Source of the DNA: Bigelowiella natans CCMP2755
Taxonomy: Eukaryota > Cercozoa > Chlorarachniophyceae
Length of the DNA stretch: 64,000 nucleotides
Reading direction: 5' to 3'
Assembly: GCA_000320545.1 (NCBI GenBank)
Contig: ADNK01000149.1
Span: 1 to 64,000, forward strand
This document shows, in pieces, positions 13,802 through 25,002 of the stretch. The notes under the pieces are model-generated. The model had not been told where the DNA came from. It ran no database searches and saw nothing but the letters and a program-made list of their open reading frames with translations. A program made the position numbers and the translations under genes. Position 1 is the stretch's first letter. Every line of letters starts with the position of its first letter.

Positions 13802-14294
13802 CAAACAGCTATATTGACCACACAACACCACCGTAGTTTATTTGATGACGAACGACGATAATTTGGGGGAAAGCAAAGACATAGTCAGAAGAAAGCAAGA
13901 GAAGAAGCAGAAGAAAAAAGAAGAAGAAGAAGTAGAAGAACCGACATGGAACACCAGCACGATGATTAGTTGCATTCAGAAATGGGGAAATGGTAGAACC
14001 GATGTTTTGCCGTTGCAATATACATAATTATTCGAGGCATGAATCCCATGAGAGAGTGGGTGCTTGTGTACGTGTGTGTGTATGTGTCTGTGTAACATAT
14101 CTTCGATGGCGATAAAAAAGGTAAAAGATGGGCGGCTAGTGCTGCGACATAGAGGAGATAATTCGATGGGATTGTTCGATGGTGATACATCATTCGTGGC
14201 ACAGCAGCATCAGCAGCAGAGCGGATTCTTCAATCGCATGGCCTCCAGACAGAAATTGGAATCGAAAATGCTCGCGAGCCAACATTTGAACTAA
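758..14294 (+). CDS. Large multi-exon membrane protein: glycine-rich domain + GCC2/GCC3-like cysteine-rich repeats + multiple TM segments (5' partial)
   Basis: Some 35 exons join with matching phase from 758-821 to a last exon ending in TGA at 14294. The first part (758-3400) is glycine-rich with short beta-like repeats such as GGGGGAIKIEVDI and SVHIKAYEIT, like the pectin-lyase-like glycine-rich domains of large algal and oomycete surface proteins. From about 3590 come cysteine-rich repeats with PGTY/PGTF motifs (CDPGYYRSN, CPPGTYAPKNG, CDPGTYRGPTDPG, CIKCPIG), the pattern of GCC2/GCC3 ephrin-receptor-like domains. A TM exon at about 6216 (VAITIVGILVVSLLPFLL) is followed by further hydrophobic exons at 7737, 12155, 12560, 12839 and 13471. 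Exons at 10009-10538 and 10668-11040 encode a charged, Q/H/P-rich cytoplasmic stretch ending in polyQ. The likely role is a cell-surface receptor or adhesion-type protein; ligand and function are unknown. Uncertain points: the 5' end, the donor near 7945, and whether every exon belongs to one transcript. Confidence 0.72.
842..876. repeat. (GAA)n microsatellite
   Basis: Trinucleotide run just downstream of the first exon's donor site, inside the intron. Confidence 0.9.
2306..2393. repeat. (CT)n-(AC)n microsatellite
   Basis: About 75 nt of CT with one interruption, running into AC; intronic in the large (+) gene. Confidence 0.9.
3107..3209. repeat. Compound (GT)n-(AC)n-(AG)n microsatellite
   Basis: Three dinucleotide tracts in succession. 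The GT and AC arms are complementary and could fold back on each other. Intronic. Confidence 0.9.
4623..4656. repeat. (TCC)n run forming a polypyrimidine tract
   Basis: The run ends about 25 nt before the acceptor TTCTCCTCTAG of the exon coding CKVCDPGTYRGP, so the microsatellite supplies the pyrimidine tract of that intron. Confidence 0.8.
5032..5068. repeat. (GTA)n microsatellite starting exactly at a 5' splice site
   Basis: The exon coding CIKCPIG ends at 5031, and the intron begins with GTAGTAGTAGTAG. The donor site is therefore the first unit of the repeat. Confidence 0.75.
6508..6541. repeat. (GC)n-(GT)n alternating purine-pyrimidine tract
   Basis: About 34 nt of uninterrupted purine-pyrimidine alternation (GCGCGC... 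then GTGTGT...), a sequence class known to favour Z-DNA. Intronic. Confidence 0.85.
6718..6742. repeat. (CGTA)n self-complementary microsatellite
   Basis: CGTA repeated about six times. Each unit is palindromic when offset, so the whole tract is self-complementary. Confidence 0.85.
10997..11032 (+). repeat. Coding (CAG)n, polyglutamine
   Basis: Twelve or so glutamine codons, nearly all CAG, in the cytoplasmic Q/H-rich exon of the large (+) gene. One of the few microsatellites here that is translated. Confidence 0.8.
13546..13639. repeat. (AT)n and (CA)n microsatellites in one intron
   Basis: An AT run (about 13546-13581) and a CA run (about 13607-13639) lie between the exon coding QTVFIVISIIVM and the exon coding YVSHVDYHRDLYY. 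Confidence 0.85.
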
Positions 14295-14295
14295 C

Positions 14296-14301
14296 AATAA
14301 A
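14296..14301 (+). terminator. AATAAA polyadenylation signal of the large (+) gene
   Basis: AATAAA starts two bases after the stop codon ending at 14294. It overlaps the expected cleavage region and supports the gene ending here. Confidence 0.5.
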
Positions 14302-14330
14302 CAAAAACCGTAGCCTCTTACGTTCTGCAA

Positions 14331-14361
<31 letters not shown>

Positions 14362-14381
14362 GTGTGTGTGTGTGAGAGAGA

Positions 14382-14417
<36 letters not shown>

Positions 14418-15834
14418 GCATCAATCGCTATGTCGTGAGTCCAGATCCACGCATCGATGTGCATCAACTCGGGCAATTACGTTACATCTCACAGTAGTTA
14501 TTGTTGGACGTCACCGTGGCCCTAAAGGGTCGTTCATATCTTCAACAAATGACGAAACATATAACTAGATATTTGCTTACATTCAGTATGCATATGATGC
14601 ATGTCTAGGTCATGCCTAGGTGTGTCATCATGCATGCTAGCCTGACTATGTCTAGCCTTGCACGTACATGCTTACGAAAAAAATATTATTAGAGGCGATA
14701 TATTTGTCGTAAGGTGTGTTATCATACATACGTACGGTCGCGTTCACGCTACGATACATTACCCGCGCCTGGATGCATCCAATAGCGTGCACTACCAATG
14801 TAACACAGCGATGTTATATTACGGCTATACGTCTATCTGTGTCTGCATGCTGTCTGCGGTACAGATGACCCTTATCGCAGGTCGTACATCTAGACATTTA
14901 GACAGTCCTGCTAGGAGCAGCCTAACTATCTATGTCAATATATACCTACACAGTCACTAGCACGCAGCGTGCTAGCTGCTAGCGTGCGTGTGCGTCAAAC
15001 GATAATACATGTCTATAATAACGTCTTGCCACACATCTAGACATCTTTATAGACAAGGATTCCTGTGTCTATCATCATCTATTCTATGGACATGTGCTTG
15101 GCTGTGTGATGGCATATACCACACGCATATATGCTCATGTATTGTGAAGTTGAAGCGCTGTAGCCGCAGCATTGCAAAACTACGCATATTATTAAGATGA
15201 CAACTGAAAAAATATATATTCACTACATTATTACATCAGTCTCATATACATTGTGGGCGCGCTAGCGTGGTGCGATGCGCAGCACCATGCATCGATCGTA
15301 TCGCATCGCACAATTCAAGTCATTACATTTATTTTTGCGAAATGCGATTCAGAAGCTAATTTAATCATGACCTGGGTATTGGATAATGTGCCCAGTAATA
15401 ACGTGCAGGTTTAATGCACTATTTCTGCTAGAGTGTCTATGTAAGTGCATCAGTTATGCAGGTCTACCAAGATTCTTCATTTGCGAGAGGCCCTGGACAT
15501 GGTTTTGTGCCTTCGTAGTCAATTGATTTTATAGTTTTCGAGTGATACACTTTTATCCCCACTATGGAGACACACGCCACACACGCACTTACAAGGAATA
15601 CAGCCAAAATTCCTTGTCGCCTACGAGATACAAACATAAATGAGATTGGTTCTCACCAACTAGTCTGTGGAGGGCTATGTGTTCCATTGAAAATTATTCT
15701 TATGAAAGCAAATGTTCGTTTTGTTTTCACAGTATTCGGGGTTTTGCGCTGTAAGTCCTCTATTTCGAGATCTTAAGATAAGATGTGAAGATTCGAATAT
15801 GTATTAGAAATCTCTCAAATTAGAAGTCTTACAG
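14302..15834. other. Intergenic; CTAG/GCATGC-rich sequence
   Basis: A (TATG)n/(GT)n/(GA)n patch at about 14330-14415 is followed by sequence rich in CTAG, GCATGC and GCTAGC words, for example the self-complementary CTAGCACGCAGCGTGCTAG near 14957. No exon set could be assembled. A short TATTCGGGGTTTTGCGCT segment at about 15733 has good flanking splice signals on the + strand but no partner exons. Confidence 0.4.
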
Positions 15835-15958
15835 GGTGACAAGAAAGCTTGGAGGAGACGTGGGATCCTCGATGGGAATATCAAGGATTTCCGGACTGTG
15901 GGCGCCTCCGAGAAAAAGGTTCGCACCTCCCGCTGGCAGTTGCGTGAAATTACTTACT
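15835..15958 (-). other. Possible orphan exon (minus strand)
   Basis: Read on the minus strand, an acceptor AG precedes about 120 nt of open frame with non-repetitive composition (QLPAGGANLFLGG, AHSPEILDIPIEDPTSPP). It ends in a consensus donor CT|GTAAGA at 15835. I found no convincing neighbouring exons between 14.3 and 17.2 kb, so this may be a remnant, part of a small gene I could not assemble, or chance. Confidence 0.3.
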
Positions 15959-17265
15959 ATACTATTTGATTCATGGGCAGGTTGTGGTCGTAGCGCTAAA
16001 GTTATCGAAGCAGCGCAGGATAGGAGGAAGAGGAAGGGGGAAGGGGATAAGCGAGGGTTCATGTGAAGATGGTGCCCTCTCCCCGCTCCATTCGAATTAT
16101 CAGATCTATCTTCGCATGGTTCTACGCATTTGTTCTCTATTTTTCATGAAAAAGGCCTACTTTTTCGAGAAAATCTGAGCATAGGTTGACATACAGTCAC
16201 CGTATGCCCGTATCACGGCATGTAACGTAGTGGGGGCAAATCTCTGGAGAGTCTCAAGGGACGTCATGACACAATCTCTGCAGAGTCTCTGCGAATTTGC
16301 AGAGGCGGCGTGACGTTATTCAACCTTGCAAATTGTGGATTTTGAGAAACAACATCTCTTTCATGTGTTCTTTTTGGACAGAAAAACAAGCCTAAAACAT
16401 TGCACATGCAAAGCCAATCCCTGACCTGACTTCCAGGGTCAGTGAAAACAACAAACAACACCTGAAGTTGGAGATGCAGATTTGGTCGCTCAACAAGGAA
16501 CTTCAACGGAGGGATTGTTCAGCGAGAAATGAAGACAATTGGAGGACGATGGTGGTGGTCTTCACTCCATGCCACTGCTAGACGTGCTGCGTGCTGTGAC
16601 GAACGTGCGATGTGCAACAAATTCCATTCAGATGGAAACCTGAAACATTCCCAAACAGAAATTCCGCATCGAGAACGTCGTGGGGGCTGCACAGCTTGAT
16701 GGTTGCGAGGAGAACTGGAGAGTTGCATTCCAAAATGGCCCTGCCAAATCTCAGACTTCCAATCGATTGTGCGCGTCAAATGAAATGAACCAACATGCCA
16801 TTTGCAAAGCCAACGAAGATGTTCTTTTGCGTCCACATGCTCACACGTGACAGAGACAGAGACATTTTTTTGCCGTCATCAGCAATGGCTTGAACGAAAC
16901 AGAAGCACAAAGCACACATTGCACGTGCTGAGATTTTGCACGCACTCAACAGCAATGATCGACAATGTGCATGCCGCAATGTGTGCACGTGATGCGTGCG
17001 ATGCATCTTGTGTCATGCTAACATTGACAAACGTTTGATGCATTGAGAACTTCGTGTGCGACGCACAAACGTCCATGGTGCAAGTTTGTTGCGACGAGCA
17101 TCGCAATGCACACACATGCTGTGATCTGTAGCAGCATGGTAGCAATTTGGCAAGGAAGGCCCGCATCACCATGGTTCGCAATGCACATTGCAGGGCTACA
17201 TTCCCGAAACAAACGGTAGTAGCAACAGGTACTTATTGAAAATTGTCGCTCATACAGAATCATTT
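15959..17265. other. Intergenic; TGCA-rich island
   Basis: Sequence rich in TGCA, GCATGC, CACGTG and TGTGTGC words, strongest from about 16800 to 17200. Open frames on both strands run through it but show no splice-consistent partner. It may be decayed mobile-element sequence. Confidence 0.4.
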
Positions 17266-19230
17266 TTACATTAAATCATTGGTCTGTGTCCGCGATTCAG
17301 GGAAAAATCCAGCCCCTGCGCCGCCGCTAGAGTTCCTGTAATGATTACTTGTAGGAGAAGGTGATGATATTTTCGATCTAGATTTATCCGACCCTCCGAG
17401 GGTTACGGGATTCATTGCTGATGTTCCCGGTCTCTTCATCTTATTTTCTATTTTGCTGTTGTAGTTGCTTTCCTTTTCGTCGATTCCTGATGAGGACATG
17501 GAGCTGTTTTTTTTATTTATCGGGCAAAGCACTGGATATTGCGGTGATGTTATCACTGTGTCCGGACAGTTGTTGCCTGCTGTTGGAGTAGAATATAGTG
17601 GTTGGGGAAAGTAGAAGTAATAATCGAAGTAGCAGCAGTAATAAAGTTAGAATTTCTTCTCTCATTCTCTTGATCACAATCTCACAATCCCACACCTGCT
17701 CTCGCTTGTTCGCCGCTGGGATTAATGTCGTCAATTTCCCCTTTCAGTCGCATCTTTCCTATACACTTTCGCATGAATTCCTGAGGGAGCATGGCTAGTT
17801 TCAGCATCGTGATAATTCTGAACTAGAAGAGGAGAAGGTATTCCAAAGCATTGCCAACGAACGTACTGATGATTTTGTTCTGGTTAAAATAGAGGTCTCC
17901 TTTCTCGTCTCGCAGCGAAATTTATCGATGGTATGCAAAGCTGACATTGCTTTCAAATCTCTCGTGGTTGCGGTGATGCAATAATTTATGTTGGGGAAGA
18001 ATAGCAACTACTGCAATAATATCTGTCGGATAGTAACCTGTAGTGATTCCGGTCGATCCGCCTCTGTGTAGCTATTGACACCTAAAGGAGTCAAGAGAAG
18101 GGCTTCAGAAGGTTTTTGTATGAGTAGTAGCAGCCAATCCCGCACATGAGCGGGAGAGAAAACAGTAGCCACCTATCATAACCATCATCATCATCATCAC
18201 CATCATCATCATTATCATTAAAACCCCACATCACCGACATGTCATCTCACCGAAGAGGCTTGTCTCGTATTTTAACAGGCGATCGAAGTACTGATTTTGG
18301 CGAACAGAAATGGCGCACCATCAACGGCATGAAAAAATACAACACACATACACACACACACACACACACCCAAACATGTTCAAATAGCAAAAATAATCGC
18401 GATGACTTTCACCACCGTACGAAAAGACATTCAAAAACAGATTCGAGCTATTCTTCTTGGCCGATGCACTATGCGGCACGTAGAAATAACCGCTATTTTT
18501 CTAAATAAATTAACCAGCATTGCGCTTATATTAAGTGGTCAATATATTCCTACGCTTACTTGTTGTTTTCGACCGAGCCCCCCATTCCCCATCTAACTGG
18601 CTAATCTACCTTTTCATGCGGGGATGCTTGAGGACGCTTTTTACGAACATACTCATAAGCCTGTCATGCAAGTACACACATAGTATAAATATGATGCATC
18701 TATGCAGCGGAAGATTAAAGTGAATCAGAGACACACGAGCAACAACTTTTATGTAGTCCAATATTTATATCCACAACCTCCTTCAAGCTCCATCGCTTAC
18801 TATGCATCAAATAGCCCTAAGAATTTAAGCAAAGAGTGAGTCAAGGAGAAAGAAGGTATAAACCACCTCAGATTGATGCTACTTCCTTTCACGTCCTTCT
18901 TCTTCTTCTCCTTCATCCCCCTCATGCACGCCCCCCATACACTACTACCACTGTTGTCGTAGGAGCTCGATTTACCCCCTGGGAACAAAATATTAAAATA
19001 CCCTTCCCCTGAAAATATACGAATTGCCGGTCAAAAGCGGACAGCAGCAATCAGAATGAAAATATGCTTTACAGATGACGATGTGCCGGTGGATGAAGGA
19101 AAAGAATAGAAAGAGAAAGAGAAAGAGAAATGGCCAAATCGATACCGGCGCAGCAAGACATAATTTCTATACGAACTCTACTGTGAGCATCAAATCCGCA
19201 CTGCTAAGTGCCATTCACTAGCTTCCATTG

Positions 19231-19266
<36 letters not shown>

Positions 19267-19267
19267 G

Positions 19268-19298
<31 letters not shown>

Positions 19299-20973
19299 CC
19301 TCTACTTGTGCCTTATCAATGAAAGGGAACACTTTCTTGAAAAAAACCTAGGAAAATATGAATAAATATATACTATGATTTGACGCTTGCAGCACGTCAA
19401 CTTCTACGAATTTTCTAACATGTACAAGGAGTACTTCTACTAATAGTCGTTCCTAATCACAATTCTTTAGCTATTATGAGTTTCCCCCGCCCTCATATCT
19501 TACGCACATTGAGATCCGTTCGACCGTAGTCCGAGAGGGGACAATGCATCAATTTAAAATCCTTAGGAGGCATTCTGACGACGACAAGTGTAAAGAGGGT
19601 TTGGGTAGTAATGACAATGGTGAAAACTAAGAGTAATTCGGGTGCTAGTATGAAAGTGACCCTCCCAATGAGGAGAATTTATCATGCGATTTGGGTTGTT
19701 TCAAAAACTAAAAGCATACAGAACTTCTTCCTCCCTCAACACTCGTAAGCACTCCAATTACCTAGTAGAACCCTTGACGCAAAGGAGGTAACTAATACTC
19801 CTATACGGAAAGAAAGGAAGAAAGAGAAAGGGGAAGGAAGGGTGATGTTTTGGCCACAAAGATGGGTTGTTGTCATCGAGTATCGTCGACAAGAATACTT
19901 GGCTCGGAGAAGGGCATGGTCGCAGCTCTGGGCGTAGCTGCCAACGTAGAGGTTTGGGATGATTTCACTTGGGATACGATAGGCACGTCGCCGCCGCTCC
20001 TACAGCGACCAAAATTACAGGGGGAAAGGGACGAAGAAAAGAACGAAAAGCGAAAATGAGGAAGTGTACGGGGCTTGCAACAACATTGAGAAGCAAACAT
20101 CTTACATCAATTAATCTATCATGCCGCCACTGCCATAATCATTCACGCAACAACGACACTATGATTTCACTACATCAACACTAAAGATAGGGTAACCCAC
20201 AAAAATAGCCTTATCCGTATCGTCGTCATCGTCACCGACGTCGTTATCATCGTCCACGGCGGTAGTATTGTGTTCTGCTTTGTCAGTGCTATCTTCAGCG
20301 AGCAAGGAATTTGTGCGTAGACTTTGGGTTTCATTCTTGAGGCTTCGAAGGTTGCTACCCAATGATGAAGCGGAACTGTTTGTTTTTGTCGTCTTACATC
20401 TGCTGAGTGCTGGCTGACAGCCATCATCCGCCAGAGAGGAACTGGTTGATGGCGGACGTTCCTGCTTCTGAATGGTCTTGGGACACTCAGAAGCTATATC
20501 CTTCTCTTTTTTTAACTGCGCCATTGTACCTAATATAATTTATATCTCTGATGTGTCTTCAGCGTGTGTGAGAGAGTTTAGTGTGTGACTGTATGCGAAC
20601 ACTTGTAAGGGCTATTCGCAAGCCTGCATAGTTCGTACTTATTTGTGCTTCATCTTTCGTTATTTTGGAGCGGGATCGCGAAGATGACTTCGAATATCGT
20701 CTTTTGGAGGATCGGGAGCATGATCTAGACCTTTGGTATTAGAGGGCGTGAATCGTTGGAAATACAAAATGGATGTGACCCATACCGGTCTTGGCGTGAA
20801 CTTGACATGCTGGCACCCATTATTAGGTCTTCCAGCCCTCTCTCCGCTCGTATCAACCTTGAACGAACTGTTTGGAGGATGAAAGATTTAATAACAGCAG
20901 ATGGCGCTAAAGGAGATATGTTCGTATCAGATGCATCAGATGTTACACATTCCATGAGCAGTTCGGCTACCAT
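17266..20973 (-). CDS. Dual-specificity protein phosphatase with SR-rich/acidic N-terminal extension
   Basis: Fourteen phase-matched exons give about 521 codons. The ATG is at 20973 and TAA at 17266. Exon bounds: 20973-20786, 20730-20639, 20529-20174, 19999-19899, 19800-19762, 19574-19508, 19347-19300, 19008-18949 (or 18946), 18816-18778, 18660-18610, 18290-18251, 18081-18038, 17822-17696, 17576-17266. Residues 55-90 are Arg/Ser dipeptide-rich; residues 95-212 are Ser/Thr-rich then poly-Asp. The catalytic domain starts with IPSEIIPNLYVGSYAQS (about 220) and continues through CPLSDYGRTDL (likely general acid Asp274). The CX5R loop is IFCSQGVNRAPTTTV (Cys305, Arg311), followed by YLMHSKRWSLKEAYEYVRKKRP. 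The family would dephosphorylate Tyr and Ser/Thr, often MAP kinases or RNA/glucan substrates; the substrate is unknown here. Oddity: Phe replaces the usual His before the catalytic Cys. A Ser/Asn-rich tail ends the protein. Confidence 0.88.
19233..19300. repeat. (CA)n and (GACA)n microsatellites
   Basis: A CA run (about 19233-19262) then a GACA run (about 19268-19298). On the minus strand the GTCT repeat begins within the intron right after the phosphatase exon ending at 19300. Confidence 0.85.
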
Positions 20974-22408
20974 GAGGAGTGTGTAGTCGCTTAGTGTCCT
21001 CGAGTGTCCCTTTCAATTACTACGACAATCTACATGTTGTGTCGCAAGGATAGAACTCCTTTCTTTCTTACTTAGTGAGCTACCCCGTGCAAAATTGTCG
21101 AGGGTTCTTCTTCTACGACAACTTTCATGGATCATCGGTTCGACGGATTCTTCTTCTGTCAACCACCTCATCCACTTTGGAAATGTAGTTCTTCATCATT
21201 GTTTCATTGTTTCATCCACGCTGTCAGGAAGTTCCTGCTCAGGATGGATGCTTTGCGTCGTCGTCACTGTCGTCACTCAGCTGTCAGTTGTGATGCATTC
21301 AGTGTTTAGTTCGTGCCAATTTGTGCATAATTTGCATGAACCCTGCTAGCTTGCAAGTCAGTCCTCACTGAAGCCAGTTCGAGCTAGCGAGGCACAACAT
21401 GCACGTGCCAGCGTGTTGCAAGTGTCTTGTCACACTTTGGAGATGCAGTTTTTCATCATTGTTCATTGTTCATTGTTCTTGTGCGGTGGTCCTGAACCGA
21501 AACTCAAAACTGCATGAGATTTGCATGAGATGCGAGGGACAGACTCCTCTCCAATGTGAGTGTGGCCTAGGACCTGCTAGCCTGGTTCGCCTGCTTGCTG
21601 CTCCTTCGTTCACGCAGCATGGTTCTGACTCCTTCAAAACTGAAGTGTTGCTGGGTGCTCCCTCGGCTGATCCGATCGTTAACCATCGCACAGACATGGC
21701 TGTGGAAAGACAATCAATTGCAGCATGCAAAACGCAGTGTCTCGAAACAGGTGCAGTGAGGTCCAGCTGGTTGGCTGGTGAAATCAGCATCTGCACGTTC
21801 CCTGCTAGCCTGTCGTCGACGTTGTGCATGCATTGATAGGCTTGGCGCGCAGCAGCGCGGTTTGAGTTTCTTTCTCACATTCTCAGTTGCAGTCAGTCGT
21901 TCCGTCTCGGCATTCATTGTTGTGTGCACTGATGTCTTGTTTTTTCCCTGGCCAGCATGATGAACGTAACATGCTAGGCATGTTAGCACGTGCGATGCGC
22001 AGACACGCACATGCATACATTGAGTTCACATTGCACTGCTATTTACGAAGTGCACACATAGACATCTGGATATGATGGCATCAAAATCTCTGCTAGAATT
22101 GTGCGCGCGCATGTTCGTGACAGAGACATTTCCATGAATGATGGCAGTGCAACAAGACGCAACAGGTGGGCATCGGAGCGACAGAATGTGGCGGGGAAAA
22201 ACTAATAGAAAACGAAGTCTCAACCTTAACAAATTCTCCAACCCGCATCGACATGTTATTGTACCAAGCGTAATGTTTGAGAAAACTATTGGGACAACCA
22301 TGGCAATCATCATTGCAATGAAATATTATAGGGACTATATAATATATGTGATGTCTCGGGAGAGTCTCGACGACCTCTTCTTCCTCTACCAAACCATCCA
22401 TCCATCTG
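20974..22408. other. Intergenic; TGCA-rich island with a diverged internal duplication
   Basis: From about 21280 to 22090 the sequence is rich in TGCA, GCATGC and GCTAGC words. Segments at 21173-21216 and 21433-21479 share CACTTTGGA-ATG-AGTT--TTCATCATTG with scattered differences. No gene was assembled. A 133-codon plus-strand open frame at 22138-22536 lacks splice or family support. Confidence 0.45.
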
Positions 22409-24811
22409 CTATGGCACAGCTCCACCCTGCTTTTTCGCTCGTCCACTTTGTTTATACTTTCGCACCATTCTACGTAAACGACGAGCCGTGGTTCGATCAC
22501 TTTGCAATGAAGAAGGGATTTCTTTGGCATCTATGAGCGTCGTTGCAGGAGAGTCTAGCTTCTTGTCTCTATACAGTTTCTCATGTAGTCGTTCTGGCAG
22601 AAAGGCTTCGGCAACATGCTCCCAGCCTTCCCCTACAACTGTGAGGGTGGGAATATAGAAGGTAAGTGGTAACACGGTAAAAAACAATTAAATGCGAATC
22701 ATAGAAAGGAAAATGCTGCTACTGCTGCTGCTGCTGATGATTACTTTTGCAATAGGATGTACATGTAAACGCACAAACACAAATACACATACGTGTTTGG
22801 AACGTTGATCGCGCATGTCGAGCTCTCTTTGCAGTGTTGACACTCTGATATTCCCAATCATCAGCAAAGTCGAATGCATCAATAGAAATTCTACTCAAAA
22901 TGCCAATAATCACACCACAGTTCTGAAACACCTTTTAATCGAAATTACAAATGATGAATGCTGCTTTTTTTTCGTATATCAGAATGATCTCACCACCACG
23001 ATGATTCTGCAAATGATGATCGGCAAAACCCACAAATATATGCTTCGCCTCCACCTTACTGTTTCAAAAGAAAATGCGACTGATAGGTGCTATATTTCCC
23101 TCCTTAAATTCCTTTTATCATACTTCCTAATGTGACCTCATCTAGCTTCGGGATCATAGCACTGAAAGCGTTCGCCATGTCCCACTATGTGCGTCATACC
23201 AAAAGGAAACAAATATAAGCACAACGTTCTTCTCACTCTTTATCGTTCAAAATTTATTTTGTTCGCTTTCCTTAAAACTTGAAAAATGAGGTTTATATTT
23301 TAGAGAGATAGAATTCAGCCTTAAAACACACGCACACGCGTGCAAGCAAGAAACACAAATTCTCTTCAAGGAGAGTGGAAGTGAAGACTGACCATCATTT
23401 TCTCACTTTCCTCCTCATCCTGGACCTGCATTCGCTTCTTGTGCGTGTCTGCCATACTCTCATACGCTATCTGGAGCCGTTTCCTCTCGATTTGATCAAG
23501 CATTTCCTTCACCATAAATTTTGATTCTGGTGCGCTCGAGTCGCCGCTCCGCTCTATCTCCTTTAGCACCTTGATTTCACCCTGACACCGCTCTTGTAAC
23601 ATCTTCATAGTGTCAACATTGTCATACTCGGAATCGTTACGGTAGCGTGCCTCATTGGCGACAGTATTCTGCAACCAGTGGTCACGCTCTCGCAGCTTCG
23701 CAATCTGGCTCTTATCGGAGATGTCCAATGCGTTGAGATACCGCCCAAGCTTTCGTTGCACACGACTCTCTGCTTGAGCTCCTGATATTGGTTTGCTTTT
23801 GTACTTCTCACTCTTTCGCAGATATTCATGAATGTTGCTGGCCTGCGTGGGATAAGGGTTAATCGTATCATAAAACTCACCTCATAAAAACCCAAAAAAT
23901 GCTAAGAAGTTCCAAAAATTATGCCCTCAATCCATCCATCCCTCTCTCCCTCAGCTAGTTTCCTGCTTTCGTGTTTTATCTTTTCGTATCGCCGCAACCT
24001 GGATCGGTTTCACGATTCTGAACTTGTCATGCGTGAACTTCTGCATCTTCCTGTCCTGCCCGTGGGATCGTTTATTTTTCTTTCTTCCAAGAGATGGCTG
24101 CATCCTTCCCTGACGAAAGATGATCAGGCATGCGGCCAAGAGCAGGAGGAGGGGCGCCAAGGATCCGGCTCGGGGCCGGTCGGCCTGCATGAATCTCAGT
24201 GTGTGTGATTCGATCGATGTCGGGGTATATGTTGTACTTTCCGATGCGGAATTCAGTTTAAATATTTTAGGATATATGTCAGTGTTTGTCAATAGTTTAC
24301 GAGAAGATTCACGAGACGAATTGCTATTTCCTCTGAGAACAAACCTCTTTGAAGTGTCGCTCTCTGGCGGTCAAACCTCCGGTGAGGAACAGAGTTGGTT
24401 TTACCTGGGAAGAAGAAGAAACGATGGTGAAATTGATGTCGCAGGAGTAAAAACCGCATGTCTTTTCCTCTAAAACGTCTGACACGTGGTTGCTCTCTAT
24501 GGAGGACCAGCTGCATTGCTAACTGGGCCCTTTTCATCCCGGTTGCAACCCCCTCCCTGGCCTTAGCACGTCATCGTTCGGAAAATATTCGGAGATGCTC
24601 AGTAGTCAAGCCTTAAGGGCGATATGCACGTTGATGTTTCTCTCGCCCTCTTTGGCGGTCTCGAGGACGGCTCTGGCGCGACGCTTTGTTTCTCGCTTCC
24701 GAGCCCAATCTAGCAGCAGACACATTGGCGAGGGTGAGCGATGTCGCTCTCAAAATAACATGCATAACTTACCTGCGAGTGCTCGTGTGCACAAATCCGT
24801 CCGCTTGCATA
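22409..24811 (-). CDS. Charged, coiled-coil-prone protein of unknown function (5' and 3' ends unresolved)
   Basis: Phase-consistent exons: 24811-24773, 24709-24630, 24404-24345, 24109-23999, 23842-23393, 23054-22994 and 22890-22793. Early exons are basic (KRRARAVLETAKEGERNIN, RKKNKRSHGQDRKMQKF). The 150-codon exon at 23842-23393 is highly charged and helical (SNIHEYLRKSEKYKSKP, LRERDHWLQNTVANEARY, MLDQIERKRLQIAYESM), typical of an elongated coiled-coil protein. I do not recognise the family. If the donor at 23393 is not used, translation stops at 23366. Exons further 3' are open in two frames. The frame giving EGWEHVAEAFLPERLHEKLY, ending near 22409, looks most protein-like but needs a different phase at the preceding join. 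The start codon was not found; the gene lies head-to-head with the FAD oxidoreductase. Confidence 0.55.
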
Positions 24812-25002
24812 CTGAAACAAGCTAACTGTTTGTCACGGTCGCGTCGTCGATTGTTGTACTGGTCTCGATGTTCTATCCTCCTTAGTTGATAGCATCAGAT
24901 GCCTCACTCGTACAAAGTCTAAGCGACTCAACTCTTGTCGTACTTTCCATCCTGGCCTCGTCGCTGCTCATCGGTGTCGCTGCCTTGCCACATCTACTTC
25001 AG

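Noticed and set aside
16519-16836. 105-codon minus-strand open frame in the TGCA-rich island
   Set aside because: No splice-consistent neighbours and composition typical of the island rather than of exons.
19396-19446. Plus-strand segment HVNFYEFSNMYKEYFY after a CAG acceptor
   Set aside because: It lies antisense in a phosphatase intron with no partner exon or promoter, so probably chance.
22138-22536. 133-codon plus-strand open frame (MMAVQQDATGG...)
   Set aside because: No splice partners, antisense to a better-supported minus-strand exon, and no recognisable family features.
24100-24205. Minus-strand hydrophobic frame (LAPLLLLLAACLIIF)
   Set aside because: An acceptor at 24109 in phase with both neighbours excludes it; it is intronic.
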